From: Mycobacterium interjectum
GTDB lineage: Bacteria > Actinomycetota > Actinomycetes > Mycobacteriales > Mycobacteriaceae
Reading direction: 5' to 3'
Length of the DNA stretch: 56,982 bases
Assembly (NCBI GenBank): GCA_002102225.1
Contig: LQPB01000009.1
Location: 1 to 56,982 of the forward strand
Every line of letters starts with the position of its first letter. Within the stretch, counting starts at the first letter, position 1. Below, piece by piece: positions 10,639-22,051 of the stretch. The notes beneath the pieces are model-generated. The model did not search any database, was not told the origin of the DNA, and saw only the letters and a program-made list of their open reading frames with translations. A program made the position numbers and the translations under genes.

Positions 10639-11666
10639 GGCAGGCTCAGCGCGCGCTCGACGCAGTCCAGCAGCCGGTCGGGCCCCGGCAACCACAATCC
10701 CTCCAACCGCGCCGGCGGGTAGGGCGTGTCAAAACCGCAGGCGCGCAATACCGGCGCCTCCAGCTCGTAGAACATCTCCTCCTGGATGCGCGCGGCCAGG
10801 CCGGCCCCGTAGCCGAGGCTGCGCGGTCCCTCGTGCAACACCACGCAGCGGCCGGTCCGATGAATCGAGGCGGCCACGGTGTCGAAGTCCAGCGGGACCA
10901 GCGACCGCAGGTCGATGACCTCCAGGCTCCAATCGCGTTGGCGTTGCGCCTCTTCCGCAGCGGCGACGGCGGTGTTCACCAGGCTGCCGTACGTCACGAC
11001 GGTGACGTCGCGGCCGGGCCGGCGCACCATGGCCTGCCCGATGGGCGGTTCGGGCCGAACGGTGTCAACCTCGCCGCGCCCCTGGTAGCGCCGCTTCGGT
11101 TCCAGGTACATCACCGGGTCGGGGCAGGCGATGGAGTGGCGCAGCAGCCAGTAGGCATCGGCCGGGCTGGACGGCACCACCACCTTCAAACCGGCGGTGT
11201 GCGCCCAATAGGACTCGGTGGAGTCCGAATGATGCTCGGCCGCACCGATTCCCCCGAAAGACGGGATCCGGACGGTGACCGGCATGTTGATCTCGCCCCG
11301 GGTGCGGGTGCGGTACTTCGCCAGATGGCTGACCACCTGATCGAACGCCGGGTAGGAGAATCCGTCGAACTGAATCTCGGGCACCGGCACGAACCCGCGC
11401 AGCGCCAGGCCGACCGCGATGCCGATGATGGCGGATTCGGCCAGCGGCGTGTCGAAACAGCGTGCCTCACCGAACTTTTCGGCCAGGCCCTCGGTGACCC
11501 GGAACACCCCGCCCTCGACCGAGACGTCCTCGCCGAACACCAGGACCCGATCGTCGGCGGCCATCGCGTCGTGCAGCGCGCGGTTGAGCGCCTGCACCAT
11601 GGTCAACGGCTGCGCGACAAGCGCGTCGCGGGCCGGCACGGCGGGACGGTCTTCGAGCTGGGTCAT
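10635..11666 (-). CDS. bkdB: Branched-chain 2-oxoacid dehydrogenase E1 beta subunit BkdB
   Basis: A 343-residue transketolase-type beta subunit: [39 protein letters not shown] at residues 23-61, then the pyrimidine-binding fold and a C-terminal transketolase domain ([19 protein letters not shown]). With BkdA it forms the thiamine-diphosphate-dependent E1 that decarboxylates keto acids from leucine, isoleucine and valine. ATG 11666 overlaps the bkdA stop (ATGA), and the stop overlaps the bkdC start. Corresponds to Rv2496c. Confidence 0.93.
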   Translation of the reverse strand: MTQLEDRPAVPARDALVAQPLTMVQALNRALHDAMAADDRVLVFGEDVSVEGGVFRVTEGLAEKFGEARCFDTPLAESAIIGIAVGLALRGFVPVPEIQFDGFSYPAFDQVVSHLAKYRTRTRGEINMPVTVRIPSFGGIGAAEHHSDSTESYWAHTAGLKVVVPSSPADAYWLLRHSIACPDPVMYLEPKRRYQGRGEVDTVRPEPPIGQAMVRRPGRDVTVVTYGSLVNTAVAAAEEAQRQRDWSLEVIDLRSLVPLDFDTVAASIHRTGRCVVLHEGPRSLGYGAGLAARIQEEMFYELEAPVLRACGFDTPYPPARLEGLWLPGPDRLLDCVERALSLP

Positions 11667-12754
11667 TCGAGCCGCCCCAACTCGGCCCGCAGCTGCTGGC
11701 GCTGCGCCTGCAAGCCGGGCGTGATCTCGGCGTACACGGCGGTGAACACCTCGTCGACGTCGAAGTCGGGCGCGTCGAACACGGCGTCGCGCAATTCGGC
11801 CCGCATCCGCTTCGCCCGCGCGGCGACCCGCTCCTCCAGCCGTTCCGACCACAGCCCCTGGCCCCGCAAGTAGGCACGGTAACGCGGGATCGGGTCCAGC
11901 GCAGCCCACCGATCCACTTCGTCCTGCGTGCGGTAACGGCTGGGATCATCGGAAGTGGTGTGCGGGCCGAGCCGGTAGGTGACCGCCTCGACCAACGTCG
12001 GGCCACCACCGGCGCGGGCGCGGGCGGCGGCCTCGGCCATCACCGCGTAGCACGCCAGGACGTCGTTGCCGTCCACCCTTATCCCGGGCATCCCATAGCC
12101 AATCGCCTTGTGCGCGAGGGAGGGTGCGGCGGTCTGTTTGGACACCGGCACCGAAATCGCCCACTGGTTGTTCTGCACATAGAACACACAGGGCGCGACG
12201 AACACGGCCGCGAAGTTCAGCGCCTCGTGCACGTCGCCCTCGCTGGTGGCACCGTCGCCGAGGAACGCCACCGTCACCGAATCCTCGCCCAGGCGCTGCG
12301 CGGCCATCGCCGCGCCGACGGCGTGCAAGGTCTGGGTGCCGATCGGAATCGACATCGGGGCACAGCATTTCTTGGTGAAATCCAGTCCGCCGTGCCACGT
12401 CCCGCGCCACGCCGCCCCGACGTGGCCGGGCGGGATGCCGCGCACCAGATACGCGCCGAGCTCGCGGTATTGAGGAAACAGCCAGTCCGTCTTGCGCAGG
12501 CAGGCGGCGGCCCCGACCTGCGCGGCTTCCTGGCCGCGGCAGGAGGCGAACAGCGCCAATTGCCCCTGGCGCTTCAGGTTGACGAACTCGGTGTCCAGCT
12601 CGCGCGTGACCACCATCATCTCGTAGAGCCAGCACAGGGTCTCCGGCGGAAGGCCCCGGGCGTAACGACTTTCGGACGTCGGGGTGCCGTCGGCGGCGAT
12701 CAGTTGCACCGGATCGAGGTCGACGGTCATCGGCGTCTGAGACACATCCGCCAT
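11663..12754 (-). CDS. bkdA: Branched-chain 2-oxoacid dehydrogenase E1 alpha subunit BkdA
   Basis: A 363-residue E1 alpha. The thiamine diphosphate motif GDGATSEGD...NNQWAIS (GDG-x-NN) is at about residues 166-199, and the flexible phosphorylation-loop-like stretch YRLGPHTTSDDPSRYR follows. ATG 12754 (MADVSQTPM) sits 94 bp downstream of citE with the ribosome site GGAGGC. That gap is the only clear break in the operon, so bkdABC may have an extra promoter. I found no copy of the BkaR-type palindrome in the gap. Corresponds to Rv2497c. Confidence 0.93.
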   Translation of the reverse strand: MADVSQTPMTVDLDPVQLIAADGTPTSESRYARGLPPETLCWLYEMMVVTRELDTEFVNLKRQGQLALFASCRGQEAAQVGAAACLRKTDWLFPQYRELGAYLVRGIPPGHVGAAWRGTWHGGLDFTKKCCAPMSIPIGTQTLHAVGAAMAAQRLGEDSVTVAFLGDGATSEGDVHEALNFAAVFVAPCVFYVQNNQWAISVPVSKQTAAPSLAHKAIGYGMPGIRVDGNDVLACYAVMAEAAARARAGGGPTLVEAVTYRLGPHTTSDDPSRYRTQDEVDRWAALDPIPRYRAYLRGQGLWSERLEERVAARAKRMRAELRDAVFDAPDFDVDEVFTAVYAEITPGLQAQRQQLRAELGRLE

Positions 12755-12848
12755 ACCGCCTCCTTGGCGATCGCCAGCTAACCCCCATTATGCGCTCAAA
12801 TACCAAGACGCCGCGTTGATCACGGCCGTGGCGGAAACGTGTCGCGCC

Positions 12849-13670
12849 CTAGCCGGACGCGGACTCCCCCGCCCGCCGCAGCAACATCGCGGCGTGCTTG
12901 AGCACCGGCGAATCGACCATCTGTCCTTCGAAGGCGAACACCCCGCGTTCGGACCGCGCCGCCGCCAACACCCTGCGTGCCCAGTCCAGCTTTTCCTCGG
13001 TGGGGCGGTAGGCCTCGCGCACGACCGCGACCTGGCTGGGATGGATGCAGACGGTCGCGTCGAACCCCACGGCGACGGCGTCATCGGCCTCGGCCCGCAG
13101 GCCCTCGATGTCCCGGATGTCCAAATGCACCGCGTCGAGCGCGATGCGGTCGAACGCCGACGCCGCGAGCAGGGTCGCCGACCGGACGTGCCGGGCGACG
13201 TCGCGATAGGTGCCGTCGGCCAGCCGGCTGGAGCTGCCGCCGAGCGTCGCCACCAGGTCCTCGGCGCCCCACATCAGGGCGGCGGTGCCCTCGGCCGCGG
13301 CGATCTCGGCGACGAACACCGCGCCGCGCGGGGTCTCGATCAGCGCGACGACGTCGCGCGGCGCCAGCGCGCTCACCTGCGCGGCCGATTCGGTCTTGGA
13401 GAGCATCACCGTCGTGTAGGCGGTGCCGGCCAGGGCGTCCAGGTCGCGAGAGTACTCGTCGGTGTCCGCCCCGTTGACCCGCACCACGGTGCGCTCGGGA
13501 TCCAGCGGGGTCTCCCGCAGCGCCTTGCGCGCGGCCGGCTTGTCCGCCTCGGCCACGCCGTCCTCGAGGTCGAGGATCACCACGTCGGCGGCCGCGGCGG
13601 CCTTGGCGAAACGCTCGGGGCGGTCGGCCGGGCAGAACAGCCAGCCGGGTCCGGCGGCGCGCAGGTCCAT
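12849..13670 (-). CDS. citE: CitE-like beta-hydroxyacyl-CoA lyase
   Basis: A 273-residue HpcH/HpaI aldolase-family protein: GWLFCPADRPERFAKAA at the start, VILDLEDGVAEADK (metal/CoA site) at residues 31-44, ALIETPRG and MWGAEDLVATLGG for metal binding, and CIHPSQV near the C-terminus. No citrate lyase partner genes are nearby. From memory the M. tuberculosis homologue Rv2498c acts on hydroxymethylglutaryl-type CoA esters, which fits a leucine degradation operon. ATG 13670 shares a base with the preceding stop (TGATG), so translation is coupled. Confidence 0.9.
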   Translation of the reverse strand: MDLRAAGPGWLFCPADRPERFAKAAAAADVVILDLEDGVAEADKPAARKALRETPLDPERTVVRVNGADTDEYSRDLDALAGTAYTTVMLSKTESAAQVSALAPRDVVALIETPRGAVFVAEIAAAEGTAALMWGAEDLVATLGGSSSRLADGTYRDVARHVRSATLLAASAFDRIALDAVHLDIRDIEGLRAEADDAVAVGFDATVCIHPSQVAVVREAYRPTEEKLDWARRVLAAARSERGVFAFEGQMVDSPVLKHAAMLLRRAGESASG

Positions 13671-14170
13671 CAGGACTCCTCGGTGTCTGGCCGCTTCTGC
13701 ACCAGCGTGGTCCGGACCGCGCGCGCCACCACGTCGCCGTGTTGGTTGCGACCGGTGTGCTCGAGGGTGACGATGCCTTCGCCCGGCCGGCTCTTCGACT
13801 CACGCTTGTCGGTGCACACGGTCTCGGCGTACAGGGTGTCGCCGTGGAAGACGGGCTTGGGGAACGACACCTCGGAGAAGCCGAGGTTGGCGACGATGGT
13901 GCCGAGCGTAAGCTGCGCCACCGACAATCCCACCAGCGTGGAGAGGGTGAACATCGAGTTCACCAGCCGCTCGCCCCGAAAGCCGGGCTGCTCGGCGGCC
14001 CATGCCGCGTCGAGGTGCAGCGACTGGGTGTTCATCGTCAGCGTGGTGAACAACACGTTGTCGGCCTCGGTGACGGTGCGGCCGGGCCGGTGCAGGTAGG
14101 TCGTGCCGACCTCGAACTCCTCAAACCACAAGCCCCGCTGGATAACCGACTTGCCGTCCGGTTCGCTCAC
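13670..14170 (-). CDS. MaoC-like acyl-CoA hydratase
   Basis: A 166-residue hot-dog-fold protein starting at GTG 14170 (GTGAGCGAACCG), which overlaps the fadE19 stop. [25 protein letters not shown] is the MaoC/R-hydratase start, with Asp and His as probable catalytic residues, and [14 protein letters not shown] follows. In this operon it most likely hydrates the enoyl-CoA made after carboxylation (methylglutaconyl-CoA-like); that substrate is inference. Corresponds to Rv2499c. The frame stays open upstream of 14170, but that extension only mirrors fadE19 in another frame. Confidence 0.88.
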   Translation of the reverse strand: MSEPDGKSVIQRGLWFEEFEVGTTYLHRPGRTVTEADNVLFTTLTMNTQSLHLDAAWAAEQPGFRGERLVNSMFTLSTLVGLSVAQLTLGTIVANLGFSEVSFPKPVFHGDTLYAETVCTDKRESKSRPGEGIVTLEHTGRNQHGDVVARAVRTTLVQKRPDTEES

Positions 14171-15333
14171 GACAGCCCCAGCGATCGCGCGATGAGCATC
14201 AGTTGCACCTCGGTGGTCCCCTCCCCGATCTCCAGGATCTTGCTGTCGCGGTAGTGGCGCGCCACCGGATATTCGTTCATGAAGCCGTAGCCGCCGTGGA
14301 TCTGGGTGGCGTCGCGGGCGTTGTCCATGGCGGCCTCGGAGGAGACCATCTTCGCGATCGCCGCCTCCTTCTTGAAGGGCTTGCCCGCCAACATCTTCGC
14401 GGCGGCCTCGTAGTATGCCGTGCGGGCCACGTGCGCGCGGGCCTCCATCCGGGCGATCTTGAAGCTGATCGCCTGATACGAGCCGATCGGCTGGCCGAAC
14501 GACTGGCGTTCCTTGGCGTACTTGACGCTTTCGTCGACGCAGCCCTGCGCGGCCCCCGTCGCCAGCGCGGCGATCGCGATGCGGCCCTCGTCCAGGATGG
14601 ACAGGAAGTTGGCGTAGCCGGTCCCGCGGGCGCCCAGCAGGTTCTCCTCGGGGACGCGGGCGTCGGCGAAGGTCAGCGGGTGGGTGTCCGACGCGTTCCA
14701 GCCCACCTTGTTGTAGACCGGTTCGACGGTGAAACCCGGTGTGCCGCTGGGCACGATGATCGTCGAGATCTCCTTCTTGTCCCCGGCGAGGCTTCCCGTG
14801 ACCGCGGTGACGGTGACCAGTGAGGTGATGTCGGTGCCGGAGTTGGTGATGAATTGCTTGGTGCCGTTGATCACCCATTCGCCGTCGTCGAGGCGGGCGG
14901 TGGTGCGGGTGGCGCCCGCGTCGGAGCCGGCGCCCGGTTCGGTGAGCCCGAACCCGGCCAGCGCCCGGCCGGCGGTGAGGTCTGGCAGCCATTTCCGCTT
15001 CTGCTCCTCGGTGCCGAACCGGTAGATCGGCATCGCGCCCAGGCCGACGCCGGCCTCCAGCGTGATCGCCACCGACTGGTCGACCTTGCCGAGCTCCTCG
15101 AGCGCCAGCGCCAGCGCGAAGTAGTCGCCGCCCATCCCGCCGTACTCCTCAGGGAAGGGCAGCCCGAACAAGCCCATCTCGCCCATCTTGGCGACGACCT
15201 CGTACGGGAAGCTGTGCTCCTCATCGTGTTTGGCCGACACCGGCGCGACGACGGTGCGCGCGAAGTCGGCCACCGTGTCGCGAAGGTCCTCGTATTCCTT
15301 GGGCAGCGTCCCCGCGGTAATGGATGTCGTCAT
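14167..15333 (-). CDS. fadE19: Acyl-CoA dehydrogenase FadE19 (isovaleryl-CoA type)
   Basis: A 388-residue acyl-CoA dehydrogenase. [17 protein letters not shown] is the FAD/substrate signature, [20 protein letters not shown] the second family signature, and [10 protein letters not shown] lies close to the C-terminus. Position in the operon points to branched short-chain acyl-CoA, probably isovaleryl-CoA. ATG 15333 overlaps the accA1 stop (ATGA). Corresponds to Rv2500c. Confidence 0.92.
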   Translation of the reverse strand: MTTSITAGTLPKEYEDLRDTVADFARTVVAPVSAKHDEEHSFPYEVVAKMGEMGLFGLPFPEEYGGMGGDYFALALALEELGKVDQSVAITLEAGVGLGAMPIYRFGTEEQKRKWLPDLTAGRALAGFGLTEPGAGSDAGATRTTARLDDGEWVINGTKQFITNSGTDITSLVTVTAVTGSLAGDKKEISTIIVPSGTPGFTVEPVYNKVGWNASDTHPLTFADARVPEENLLGARGTGYANFLSILDEGRIAIAALATGAAQGCVDESVKYAKERQSFGQPIGSYQAISFKIARMEARAHVARTAYYEAAAKMLAGKPFKKEAAIAKMVSSEAAMDNARDATQIHGGYGFMNEYPVARHYRDSKILEIGEGTTEVQLMLIARSLGLS

Positions 15334-17312
15334 GTCTCGTCCTTGCTCTCTTCACTCAGCCGGGCCAGCACTTGGTCCACCGTCACCTGATCGCCGACGG
15401 AGACCAGCACCTCCACCCGCCCCGAAACCGGTGCGGCCAGCGAATGTTCCATCTTCATCGCCTCGACGACCACCACCACGTCGCCCTCGGCGACCTCGGC
15501 GCCGGATTCGGCCTGCACGGCGATCACGTTGCCGGGCATCGGGCTGACGATCTCGGCTTGGCGCGCCCCGGTGGCGCGGTGGATCTTGTGCTCCTCGGCC
15601 TCGCGCAGGTGCCAGGCTCCGCGCTCGTCGGCGATCCACAGGTGCCGGTCGGCCTCGGCCCACCGGTATTCGCGCCGCAGCCCGTCCAGCGTCACGCTCA
15701 TCCGCGCGCCGTCGACTTCCGCACTGGCGGGGCGGATTTCGCCGTCGCCGACCTGCACCCTGGCCGCGTCGGGGGGCCCCCACACCGACACCGTCTCGCT
15801 GCGCAGCGGGGTCTGCATGTCGGTGCGCACCGGTGCGGCGCCGCCGCCGACCCGCCATCCCGTCGGCGCCGCCCAGGGGTTGCCTCGGGCGCGGCGGTCC
15901 AGAGCCCACTGGCGGTAGAGGCCGCCGGCGGCGAGCACGTCGTCGGGCGCCGGGGCCGGTGCGAAGTCCGCCAGTCGCTCGTCCAGCAACGCGGTGTCCA
16001 GGTCGCCGGCGCGCACCCGCTCGTCAGCGAGCAGGAACCGCAGGAATTCGAGATTGGTTTGCACGCCGAGGATCATCGTGTGCGCCAGGGCCCGATCGAG
16101 TTTGGCGAGCGCCTCGTCGCGATCGCCCCCGCGGGCGATCACCTTGCTCAGCATCGGGTCATAGTCGCTGCCGACCAGCGTGCCGGGCAGCAGCGACGAG
16201 TCCACCCGCACGCCGTCACCCGACGGTTCGAACACCTGCAGCACCCGGCCGCCGGTGGGCAGGAACCCTCGCGCCGGGTCTTCGGCGTAGACGCGGGCCT
16301 CGATCGCGTGGCCGCGCAATTCGATGTCGTCCTGGGCGAATCCGAGCTTTTCACCGGCGGCCACGCGCAGCTGCCACTCGACCAGGTCCAGGCCGGTGAC
16401 CGCCTCGGTGACCGGATGTTCCACCTGCAGCCGGGTGTTCATCTCCATGAAGAAGAACTCGTCGGGTCGGTCCGCGGAGACGATGAATTCCACCGTGCCG
16501 GCACCGACGTAGTCGACGCTGCGGGCAGTATTGCAGGCGGCGGCGCCGATCCTTGCACGCGTCTCGGCGTCGAGCAGCGGCGAGGGCGCCTCCTCGATGA
16601 CCTTCTGGTGGCGGCGCTGCAGGCTGCACTCGCGCTCGCCCAGGTGGACCACGTTGCCGTGGGTGTCGGCGAGCACCTGCACCTCGATGTGCCGGGGCCG
16701 CAAGACAAACCGCTCCAAAAACAGCGTGTCGTCACCGAACGACGAGCCGGCCTCGCGTCGGGCGCTGACCAGCGCCTCGCGCAGCCGCGCCGGATCGTCC
16801 ACCAGGTGCATGCCCTTGCCGCCGCCGCCGGCCGACGGCTTGATCAACACCGGGTAGCCGACCTCTTCGGCCGCCGCGACGAGTTCATCGTCGGTCAGCC
16901 CGGGCTTGGCCACGCCCGGCACCACCGGCACATCGAAGGCGGCGACGGCGTTCTTGGCCGTGATCTTGTCGCCCATCACCTCGATCGCTCGCGCCGGCGG
17001 GCCCAGGAATACCACGCCGGCGCGCTCGCAGGCCGCGGCGAAATGCGCGTTCTCCGAAAGGAACCCATAGCCCGGGTGGATTGCCTGGGCGCCGGTGCGC
17101 GTCGCGGCGTCGATGACCTTGTCGATATCGAGGTAGCTCTCGCGCGCCGCGGCGGGGCCCAGGCGCACGGCCGTGTCGGCCTCGAAGACGTGACGCGCGG
17201 AGGCGTCGGGGTCGCTGTACACCGCGACCGATCGGATGCCGAGGCGGCGCAGGGTGCGGATCACGCGCACGGCGATCTCACCCCGGTTGGCCACTAATAC
17301 GGTGTCGAACAT
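15330..17312 (-). CDS. accA1: Biotin-dependent acyl-CoA carboxylase alpha subunit AccA1
   Basis: A 660-residue fusion of biotin carboxylase and biotin carrier. [19 protein letters not shown] begins the biotin carboxylase domain. [14 protein letters not shown] is the ATP-grasp glycine loop, and [18 protein letters not shown] holds catalytic residues. The carrier domain near the C-terminus carries biotin on Lys in EAMKMEHS. From memory, AccA1 with AccD1 is the 3-methylcrotonyl-CoA carboxylase of M. tuberculosis, consistent with the neighbours here. Start ATG 17312 lies 5 bp after the accD1 stop. Corresponds to Rv2501c. Confidence 0.93.
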   Translation of the reverse strand: MFDTVLVANRGEIAVRVIRTLRRLGIRSVAVYSDPDASARHVFEADTAVRLGPAAARESYLDIDKVIDAATRTGAQAIHPGYGFLSENAHFAAACERAGVVFLGPPARAIEVMGDKITAKNAVAAFDVPVVPGVAKPGLTDDELVAAAEEVGYPVLIKPSAGGGGKGMHLVDDPARLREALVSARREAGSSFGDDTLFLERFVLRPRHIEVQVLADTHGNVVHLGERECSLQRRHQKVIEEAPSPLLDAETRARIGAAACNTARSVDYVGAGTVEFIVSADRPDEFFFMEMNTRLQVEHPVTEAVTGLDLVEWQLRVAAGEKLGFAQDDIELRGHAIEARVYAEDPARGFLPTGGRVLQVFEPSGDGVRVDSSLLPGTLVGSDYDPMLSKVIARGGDRDEALAKLDRALAHTMILGVQTNLEFLRFLLADERVRAGDLDTALLDERLADFAPAPAPDDVLAAGGLYRQWALDRRARGNPWAAPTGWRVGGGAAPVRTDMQTPLRSETVSVWGPPDAARVQVGDGEIRPASAEVDGARMSVTLDGLRREYRWAEADRHLWIADERGAWHLREAEEHKIHRATGARQAEIVSPMPGNVIAVQAESGAEVAEGDVVVVVEAMKMEHSLAAPVSGRVEVLVSVGDQVTVDQVLARLSEESKDET

Positions 17313-17316
17313 CGCC

Positions 17317-18903
17317 TCACATCCGGAATACGCCGTAGGAGACCGGGTCCAGCGGCGCGTGGGCGCACGCCGAAAGGGCCAGGCCCAGAACCGTTCTGGT
17401 ATCCGCCGGGTCGATGATGCCGTCGTCCCAGAGCCGCGCCGTGGAATAGTAGGGGTTGCCCTGGTCCTCATACTGCTGGCGGATGGGCGCCTTGAACGCC
17501 TCCTCGTCCTCGGCCGACCACGGTGTGCCCGCCGCGGTCAGCTGCTCGCCGCGCACGGTCGCGAGCACCGACGCGGCCTGCTCGCCGCCCATCACCGAGA
17601 TGCGGGCGTTGGGCCACATCCACAGGAAGCGCGGCGAATACGCCCGCCCGCACATCGAATAGTTGCCCGCGCCATAGGACCCGCCGATCACGACGGTCAG
17701 CTTGGGCACCCGCGCGCAGGCCACCGCCGTGACCATCTTGGCGCCGTGCTTGGCGATGCCGCCCGCCTCGTAATCGCGGCCGACCATGAACCCGGCGATG
17801 TTCTGCAAAAACAGCAGCGGGATCTTGCGCTTGTCGCACAGCTCGATGAAATGCGCGCCCTTCAAGGCGGATTCGCTGAACAGCACGCCGTTGTTGGCGA
17901 CGATGCCGACGGGATGGCCGTGGATGTGCGCGAAGACGGTCACCAGCGTCTTGCCGTAGTTGGCCTTGAATTCGCTGAATTCGCTGCCGTCGACCAGCCG
18001 CACGATGACCTCGTGCACGTCGTAGGGGACGCGCGGGTCCGGCGGCACGACGTCGTAGAGCTCGGACTGCGCATGCTTGGGCTCGATCGAGGGCTGCACC
18101 TCCCACTGGTCGGCGTCACGCGGACCGAAGGTGGCCGCGATCGAGCGCACGATGCGCAGCGCGTCCTCGTCGTCGTCGGCGAGGTGGTCGGTGACGCCGG
18201 AAACCCGCGAATGCAGGTCGCCGCCGCCGAGTTCCTCGGCCGAGACGATCTCGCCGGTTGCGGCTTTGACCAGCGGCGGGCCCCCAAGGAAGATGGTGCC
18301 CTGCTCGCGGACGATCACGGCCTCGTCGCTCATCGCCGGCACGTAGGCGCCGCCGGCCGTGCACGAGCCCAGAACGGCGGCCACCTGCGGGATTTCCTTG
18401 GCGCTCATGGTCGCCTGGTTATAGAAGATCCGACCGAAATGCTCGCGGTCGGGGAAGACCTCGTCCTGGCGCGGCAAAAAGGCGCCGCCGGAGTCCACCA
18501 GGTAGATGCACGGCAGCCGATTCTGCAGCGCCACCTCCTGCGCGCGCAGATGCTTCTTGACCGTCATCGGGTAGTAGGTGCCGCCCTTGACGGTCGCGTC
18601 GTTGGCGACGATCACACACTCGCGCCCCGACACCCGACCGATTCCGGTGATGATCCCGGCCCCCGGGGACTCGTCGTCGTACATGCCGTTGGCGGCCAGC
18701 GGGGACAGCTCCAGAAACGGGCTGCCCGGGTCGAGCAGGCGATCCACCCGCTCGCGGGGCAGCAGCTTGCCGCGGCTGACGTGGCGTTCCCGCGCGCGCT
18801 CGTTGCCGCCCAATGCCGCGGCCGCCAGCTTGGCGTTCAATTCGGCAACCAGCATTCGGTGCTCATCGGCGAACGACGGCGCGGTTCTGACGGCGGTGCT
18901 CAT
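17317..18903 (-). CDS. accD1: Acyl-CoA carboxylase carboxyltransferase subunit AccD1
   Basis: A 528-residue carboxyltransferase with the two crotonase-like halves: [32 protein letters not shown] and [16 protein letters not shown] in the first, [32 protein letters not shown] in the second. It carries the carboxyl group from biotin on AccA1 to the acyl-CoA. ATG 18903 ([11 protein letters not shown]) overlaps the scoB stop by four bases. Corresponds to Rv2502c. Confidence 0.93.
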   Translation of the reverse strand: MSTAVRTAPSFADEHRMLVAELNAKLAAAALGGNERARERHVSRGKLLPRERVDRLLDPGSPFLELSPLAANGMYDDESPGAGIITGIGRVSGRECVIVANDATVKGGTYYPMTVKKHLRAQEVALQNRLPCIYLVDSGGAFLPRQDEVFPDREHFGRIFYNQATMSAKEIPQVAAVLGSCTAGGAYVPAMSDEAVIVREQGTIFLGGPPLVKAATGEIVSAEELGGGDLHSRVSGVTDHLADDDEDALRIVRSIAATFGPRDADQWEVQPSIEPKHAQSELYDVVPPDPRVPYDVHEVIVRLVDGSEFSEFKANYGKTLVTVFAHIHGHPVGIVANNGVLFSESALKGAHFIELCDKRKIPLLFLQNIAGFMVGRDYEAGGIAKHGAKMVTAVACARVPKLTVVIGGSYGAGNYSMCGRAYSPRFLWMWPNARISVMGGEQAASVLATVRGEQLTAAGTPWSAEDEEAFKAPIRQQYEDQGNPYYSTARLWDDGIIDPADTRTVLGLALSACAHAPLDPVSYGVFRM

Positions 18904-19544
18904 GCGTGCCTCCCGGTCAGCGCAAGGGGCGGTTCGGTTTTGGCCAGCACCTCGTCGACGGAGACCTCGGGGGCCGTCTCGACGAGGTGCAGGCCGTCGT
19001 CGCACACGTCGATGACGGCGAGGTCGGTGATGATGCGGTCGACGCAGCCCACGCCGGTCAGCGGAAGGGTGCACCGCTCAACAACTTTCGGGGTGCCGTC
19101 CCGCGCGGTGTGCTCCATCATCACGATCACCTTACGGGCGCCGTGCACCAGGTCCATCGCGCCGCCCATGCCCTTGACCATCTTGCCGGGGATCATCCAG
19201 TTGGCCAGGTCGCCGGTGGCCGAAACCTGCATCGCCCCAAGCACCGCGACGTCGAGGTGCCCGCCGCGGATGATCCCGAACGAGGCCGAGGAGCCGAAGA
19301 ACGCCGCGCCCGGCATCGTCGTGACCGTCTCCTTGCCCGCGTTGATCAGGTCCGCGTCGACGTCCTCGGCCCGCGGATACGGCCCGACGCCGAGTATCCC
19401 GTTCTCGGAGTGGACGACGACGGTGACGCCGTCGGGGATGTGGTTGGGGATCAGGGTGGGCATGCCGATGCCGAGGTTGACGTATTGGCCGTCCTCGAAT
19501 TCGGCGGCCACCCGGGCGGCCAGACCTTCCCTGCTCCAGCTCAC
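18900..19544 (-). CDS. scoB: 3-oxoacid CoA-transferase subunit B ScoB
   Basis: A 214-residue subunit with the family-I CoA-transferase signature: [17 protein letters not shown] and the catalytic glutamate in [13 protein letters not shown] (about residue 47). GTG 19544 overlaps the scoA stop (GTGA). With ScoA it moves CoA between succinyl-CoA and acetoacetate, the end product of leucine degradation. Corresponds to Rv2503c. Confidence 0.92.
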   Translation of the reverse strand: MSWSREGLAARVAAEFEDGQYVNLGIGMPTLIPNHIPDGVTVVVHSENGILGVGPYPRAEDVDADLINAGKETVTTMPGAAFFGSSASFGIIRGGHLDVAVLGAMQVSATGDLANWMIPGKMVKGMGGAMDLVHGARKVIVMMEHTARDGTPKVVERCTLPLTGVGCVDRIITDLAVIDVCDDGLHLVETAPEVSVDEVLAKTEPPLALTGRHA

Positions 19545-20287
19545 GGGCGCACCGTGACCTTCTCGATCGGCTTTTCGGGATCGGGCACGTGCACGACCCG
19601 GTGCACGAACACGCCCGGGGTGTGCACCGCGGCCGGGTCGATCTCCCCGGGCTCGACGAGGTGCTCGACCTCGGCGATGGTGATCCTGCCGGCCGTCGCG
19701 CAGTCCGGATTGAAGTTGGCGGCGGCCGCCCGGTAGACCAGGTTGCCGTGCCGGTCACCCTTCCAGGCGTGCACCAGCGCGAAGTCGGTGCGGATCGCGC
19801 GCTCGAGAACGTAGGTCACGCCGTCGAACTCGCGGGTCTCTTTCGGGGGCGACATCACCGCCACCGCACCGGAGGCGTCGTAGCGCCACGGCAGGCCGCC
19901 GTCGGCGACCGGCGTGCCGACCCCCGCGGGCGTGTAGAACGCGGGGATCCCCGCGCCACCGGCGCGCAGCCGCTCCGCCAGCGTGCCCTGCGGGGTGAGC
20001 TCCACCTCGAGTTCGCCGGCGAGGAACTGGCGGGCGAACTCCTTGTTGTCACCGACGTACGACGCGACGGCCCGGCGAATTCGCTTGTGGTGCAACAACG
20101 CTTCCAGCCCGACACCGTAGCCGCCGCAATTGTTGGACACCGTTTCCAGGTCGCGGACGCCGCTGTCGACCAGCGCCGCGATCAGCGCCTCGGGGATGCC
20201 GCAAAACCCGAACCCCCCGACCGCCAAAGACGACCCGTCGGTTATGTCGGCGACCGCTTCGGCGGCGGTCGCCACCACCTTGTCCAT
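19541..20287 (-). CDS. scoA: 3-oxoacid CoA-transferase subunit A ScoA
   Basis: A 248-residue subunit with [17 protein letters not shown] near residue 25 and [12 protein letters not shown] near 55, the family-I CoA-transferase alpha signature. I chose ATG 20287 because GGAGG stands 11 bases upstream; a TTG at 20305 would put that ribosome site inside the gene. It is the first gene of the catabolic operon, and a perfect palindrome lies 22-41 bp upstream of the start. Corresponds to Rv2504c. Confidence 0.92.
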   Translation of the reverse strand: MDKVVATAAEAVADITDGSSLAVGGFGFCGIPEALIAALVDSGVRDLETVSNNCGGYGVGLEALLHHKRIRRAVASYVGDNKEFARQFLAGELEVELTPQGTLAERLRAGGAGIPAFYTPAGVGTPVADGGLPWRYDASGAVAVMSPPKETREFDGVTYVLERAIRTDFALVHAWKGDRHGNLVYRAAAANFNPDCATAGRITIAEVEHLVEPGEIDPAAVHTPGVFVHRVVHVPDPEKPIEKVTVRP

Positions 20288-20308
20288 CGCCGCAGCAGCC
20301 TCCAATTT

Positions 20309-20328
20309 CAGTTAATCTTCATTAACTG
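20309..20328. promoter_or_regulatory. Perfect palindrome upstream of scoA, candidate BkaR operator
   Basis: CAGTTAAT-CTTC-ATTAACTG is a perfect 8-bp inverted repeat with a 4-bp spacer just upstream of the scoA ribosome site. The same core (AGTTARTNNNNATTAACY) recurs at 22052-22069 beside the divergent TetR gene, so binding by that regulator is a strong inference. Confidence 0.75.
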
Positions 20329-20379
20329 GGCCGAGAATACCATCGCCCACACCACCGAGTCCAGGGCGGCCGGCGGCGC

Positions 20380-21999
20380 TCACCCCTGGTCACGCAGGTA
20401 CTCGATCGCCTGGGCGCGCATCTCACTCTTGCGGACCTTGCCGGTGACCGTCATCGGGAATTCGTCGACGATGCGCAGGTAGCGCGGAATCTTGAAGTGC
20501 GCGATCCGCCCGGCGCAGAACTCCCGCAGGTCCTCGAGGGTCAGCGGCGGCGACGCGCCGCGCAGCATCACCACCGCCATGACCTCCTCGCCGTAGCGCG
20601 GATCTGGCACCCCAATCACGTGGGCGTCGACGATATCGGGATGGGTGTGCAAGAACTCCTCGATCTCACGCGGGGAGATGTTTTCGCCACCGCGGACGAT
20701 CAGATCCTTGATCCGGCCGGTGATCTGGACGTATCCGCACTCGTCCATGACGGCCAGATCGCCGGTGTGCATCCAGCCATCGGCATCGATGACCTCGGCG
20801 GTCCGCTCGGGGTCGTTCCAATAGCCGGCCATCACCGAGTAGCCCCGCGTGCAGAGCTCTCCGGCCACCCCGCGCGGCACGGTCCGGCCGCTCGCCGGGT
20901 CCACCACCTTGACCTCGAGATGCGGCCCCACCCGGCCCACGGTGCCGACGCGCCGTTCCACCGGATCGTCGGTGCGCGTCTGGGTCGACACCGGGCTGGT
21001 TTCCGTCATGCCGTAACAGATCGAGACGCCCGGCATGTGCATGCGTTCGATCACCTTGCGCATCACCTCGACCGGGCACGGCGAGCCCGCCATGATGCCG
21101 GTGCGCAGGCTGCTCAGGTCGTAGTCGTCGAATTCGGGCAGGGCGAGCTCGCCGATGAACATCGTAGGGACGCCGTAGAGGCTGGTGCACCGTTCCGCCT
21201 GCACCGCGCGCAGGGTGGCGCCGGGATCGAAGCCGGGCGACGGGATCACCATGCAGGCGCCGTGACTGGTGGCCGCCAGGTTGCCCATCACCATGCCGAA
21301 GCAGTGATAGAAGGGCACCGGGATACAGATCCGATCCCGTGCGGTGTAGCCGAGCAGCTCGCCCACCAGGTAGCCGTTGTTGAGGATGTTGCGATGGCTC
21401 AGCGTCGCCGCCTTCGGGTATCCCGTTGTGCCCGAGGTGTATTGGACGTTGATCGGATCGCGGTGATCCAGCGCCGCCGCGATCTGTGCCAGCGCCACCG
21501 GGTCGGCCTCGGCGCCGGCCAGCTCCCCCCAGCGGTCGCCGTCCAGGAGCACCACGTCGCCCAGCTCGGGGCAGCGCGGCGCCACCTCGTCCAGCAGGGC
21601 GGCGTAGTCCGCGTCCCTGAACCGCCGGGCCGCGACCACCATCGCGACACCGGACTGCGCTAGCGCATACTCCAATTCGCGCGCCCGGTAGGCGGGGTTG
21701 AGGGTCACCAGGATGGCGCCGATCTCCGCGGTCGCGTACTGGACGAGCACCCACTCCCACCGGTTGGGCGCCCAGATGCCGACCCGATCCCCGACCCCGA
21801 TCCCGGCCCGCACCAACCCCGTCGCCAGCCGCCGCACGGCGACCAGCAGTTCGGCGTAGTTCCAGCGTCGCCCCGCGACGACGTCGACGAGCGCGTCGCG
21901 CTGCGCGTGCTTCGCGGCCGTGGCCGCCAGGTTGGCCCCGATCGTCGTCTCGAGCAGCCGGGGCTCGCTCGGACCCCGCTCGTACGAAAGGTTTGCCAC
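20380..21999 (-). CDS. fadD35: Acyl-CoA synthetase FadD35
   Basis: A 539-residue ANL-superfamily ligase. [19 protein letters not shown] is the AMP-binding P-loop (about residues 185-203), [12 protein letters not shown] the second motif, [27 protein letters not shown] the hinge and GKVRKSEMR the catalytic C-terminal Lys region. It activates a fatty or branched acid to its CoA ester; the substrate is unknown. GTG 21999 follows GGAGG after only 4 bases, so the in-frame TTG at 22026 (548 residues) is a real alternative start. It is divergent from bkaR, and the shared palindrome suggests joint control. Corresponds to Rv2505c. Confidence 0.9.
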   Translation of the reverse strand: MANLSYERGPSEPRLLETTIGANLAATAAKHAQRDALVDVVAGRRWNYAELLVAVRRLATGLVRAGIGVGDRVGIWAPNRWEWVLVQYATAEIGAILVTLNPAYRARELEYALAQSGVAMVVAARRFRDADYAALLDEVAPRCPELGDVVLLDGDRWGELAGAEADPVALAQIAAALDHRDPINVQYTSGTTGYPKAATLSHRNILNNGYLVGELLGYTARDRICIPVPFYHCFGMVMGNLAATSHGACMVIPSPGFDPGATLRAVQAERCTSLYGVPTMFIGELALPEFDDYDLSSLRTGIMAGSPCPVEVMRKVIERMHMPGVSICYGMTETSPVSTQTRTDDPVERRVGTVGRVGPHLEVKVVDPASGRTVPRGVAGELCTRGYSVMAGYWNDPERTAEVIDADGWMHTGDLAVMDECGYVQITGRIKDLIVRGGENISPREIEEFLHTHPDIVDAHVIGVPDPRYGEEVMAVVMLRGASPPLTLEDLREFCAGRIAHFKIPRYLRIVDEFPMTVTGKVRKSEMRAQAIEYLRDQG

Positions 22000-22051
22000 G
22001 GCGCCTCCGGGTGGTTCGGTTATCAACCTAAACCACGAGCAACCCGTGCTA

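Noticed and set aside
13670..14992. A 440-residue version of the MaoC-like protein
   Set aside because: The extra N-terminus is out-of-frame fadE19; the GTG at 14170 overlapping the fadE19 stop fits the operon.
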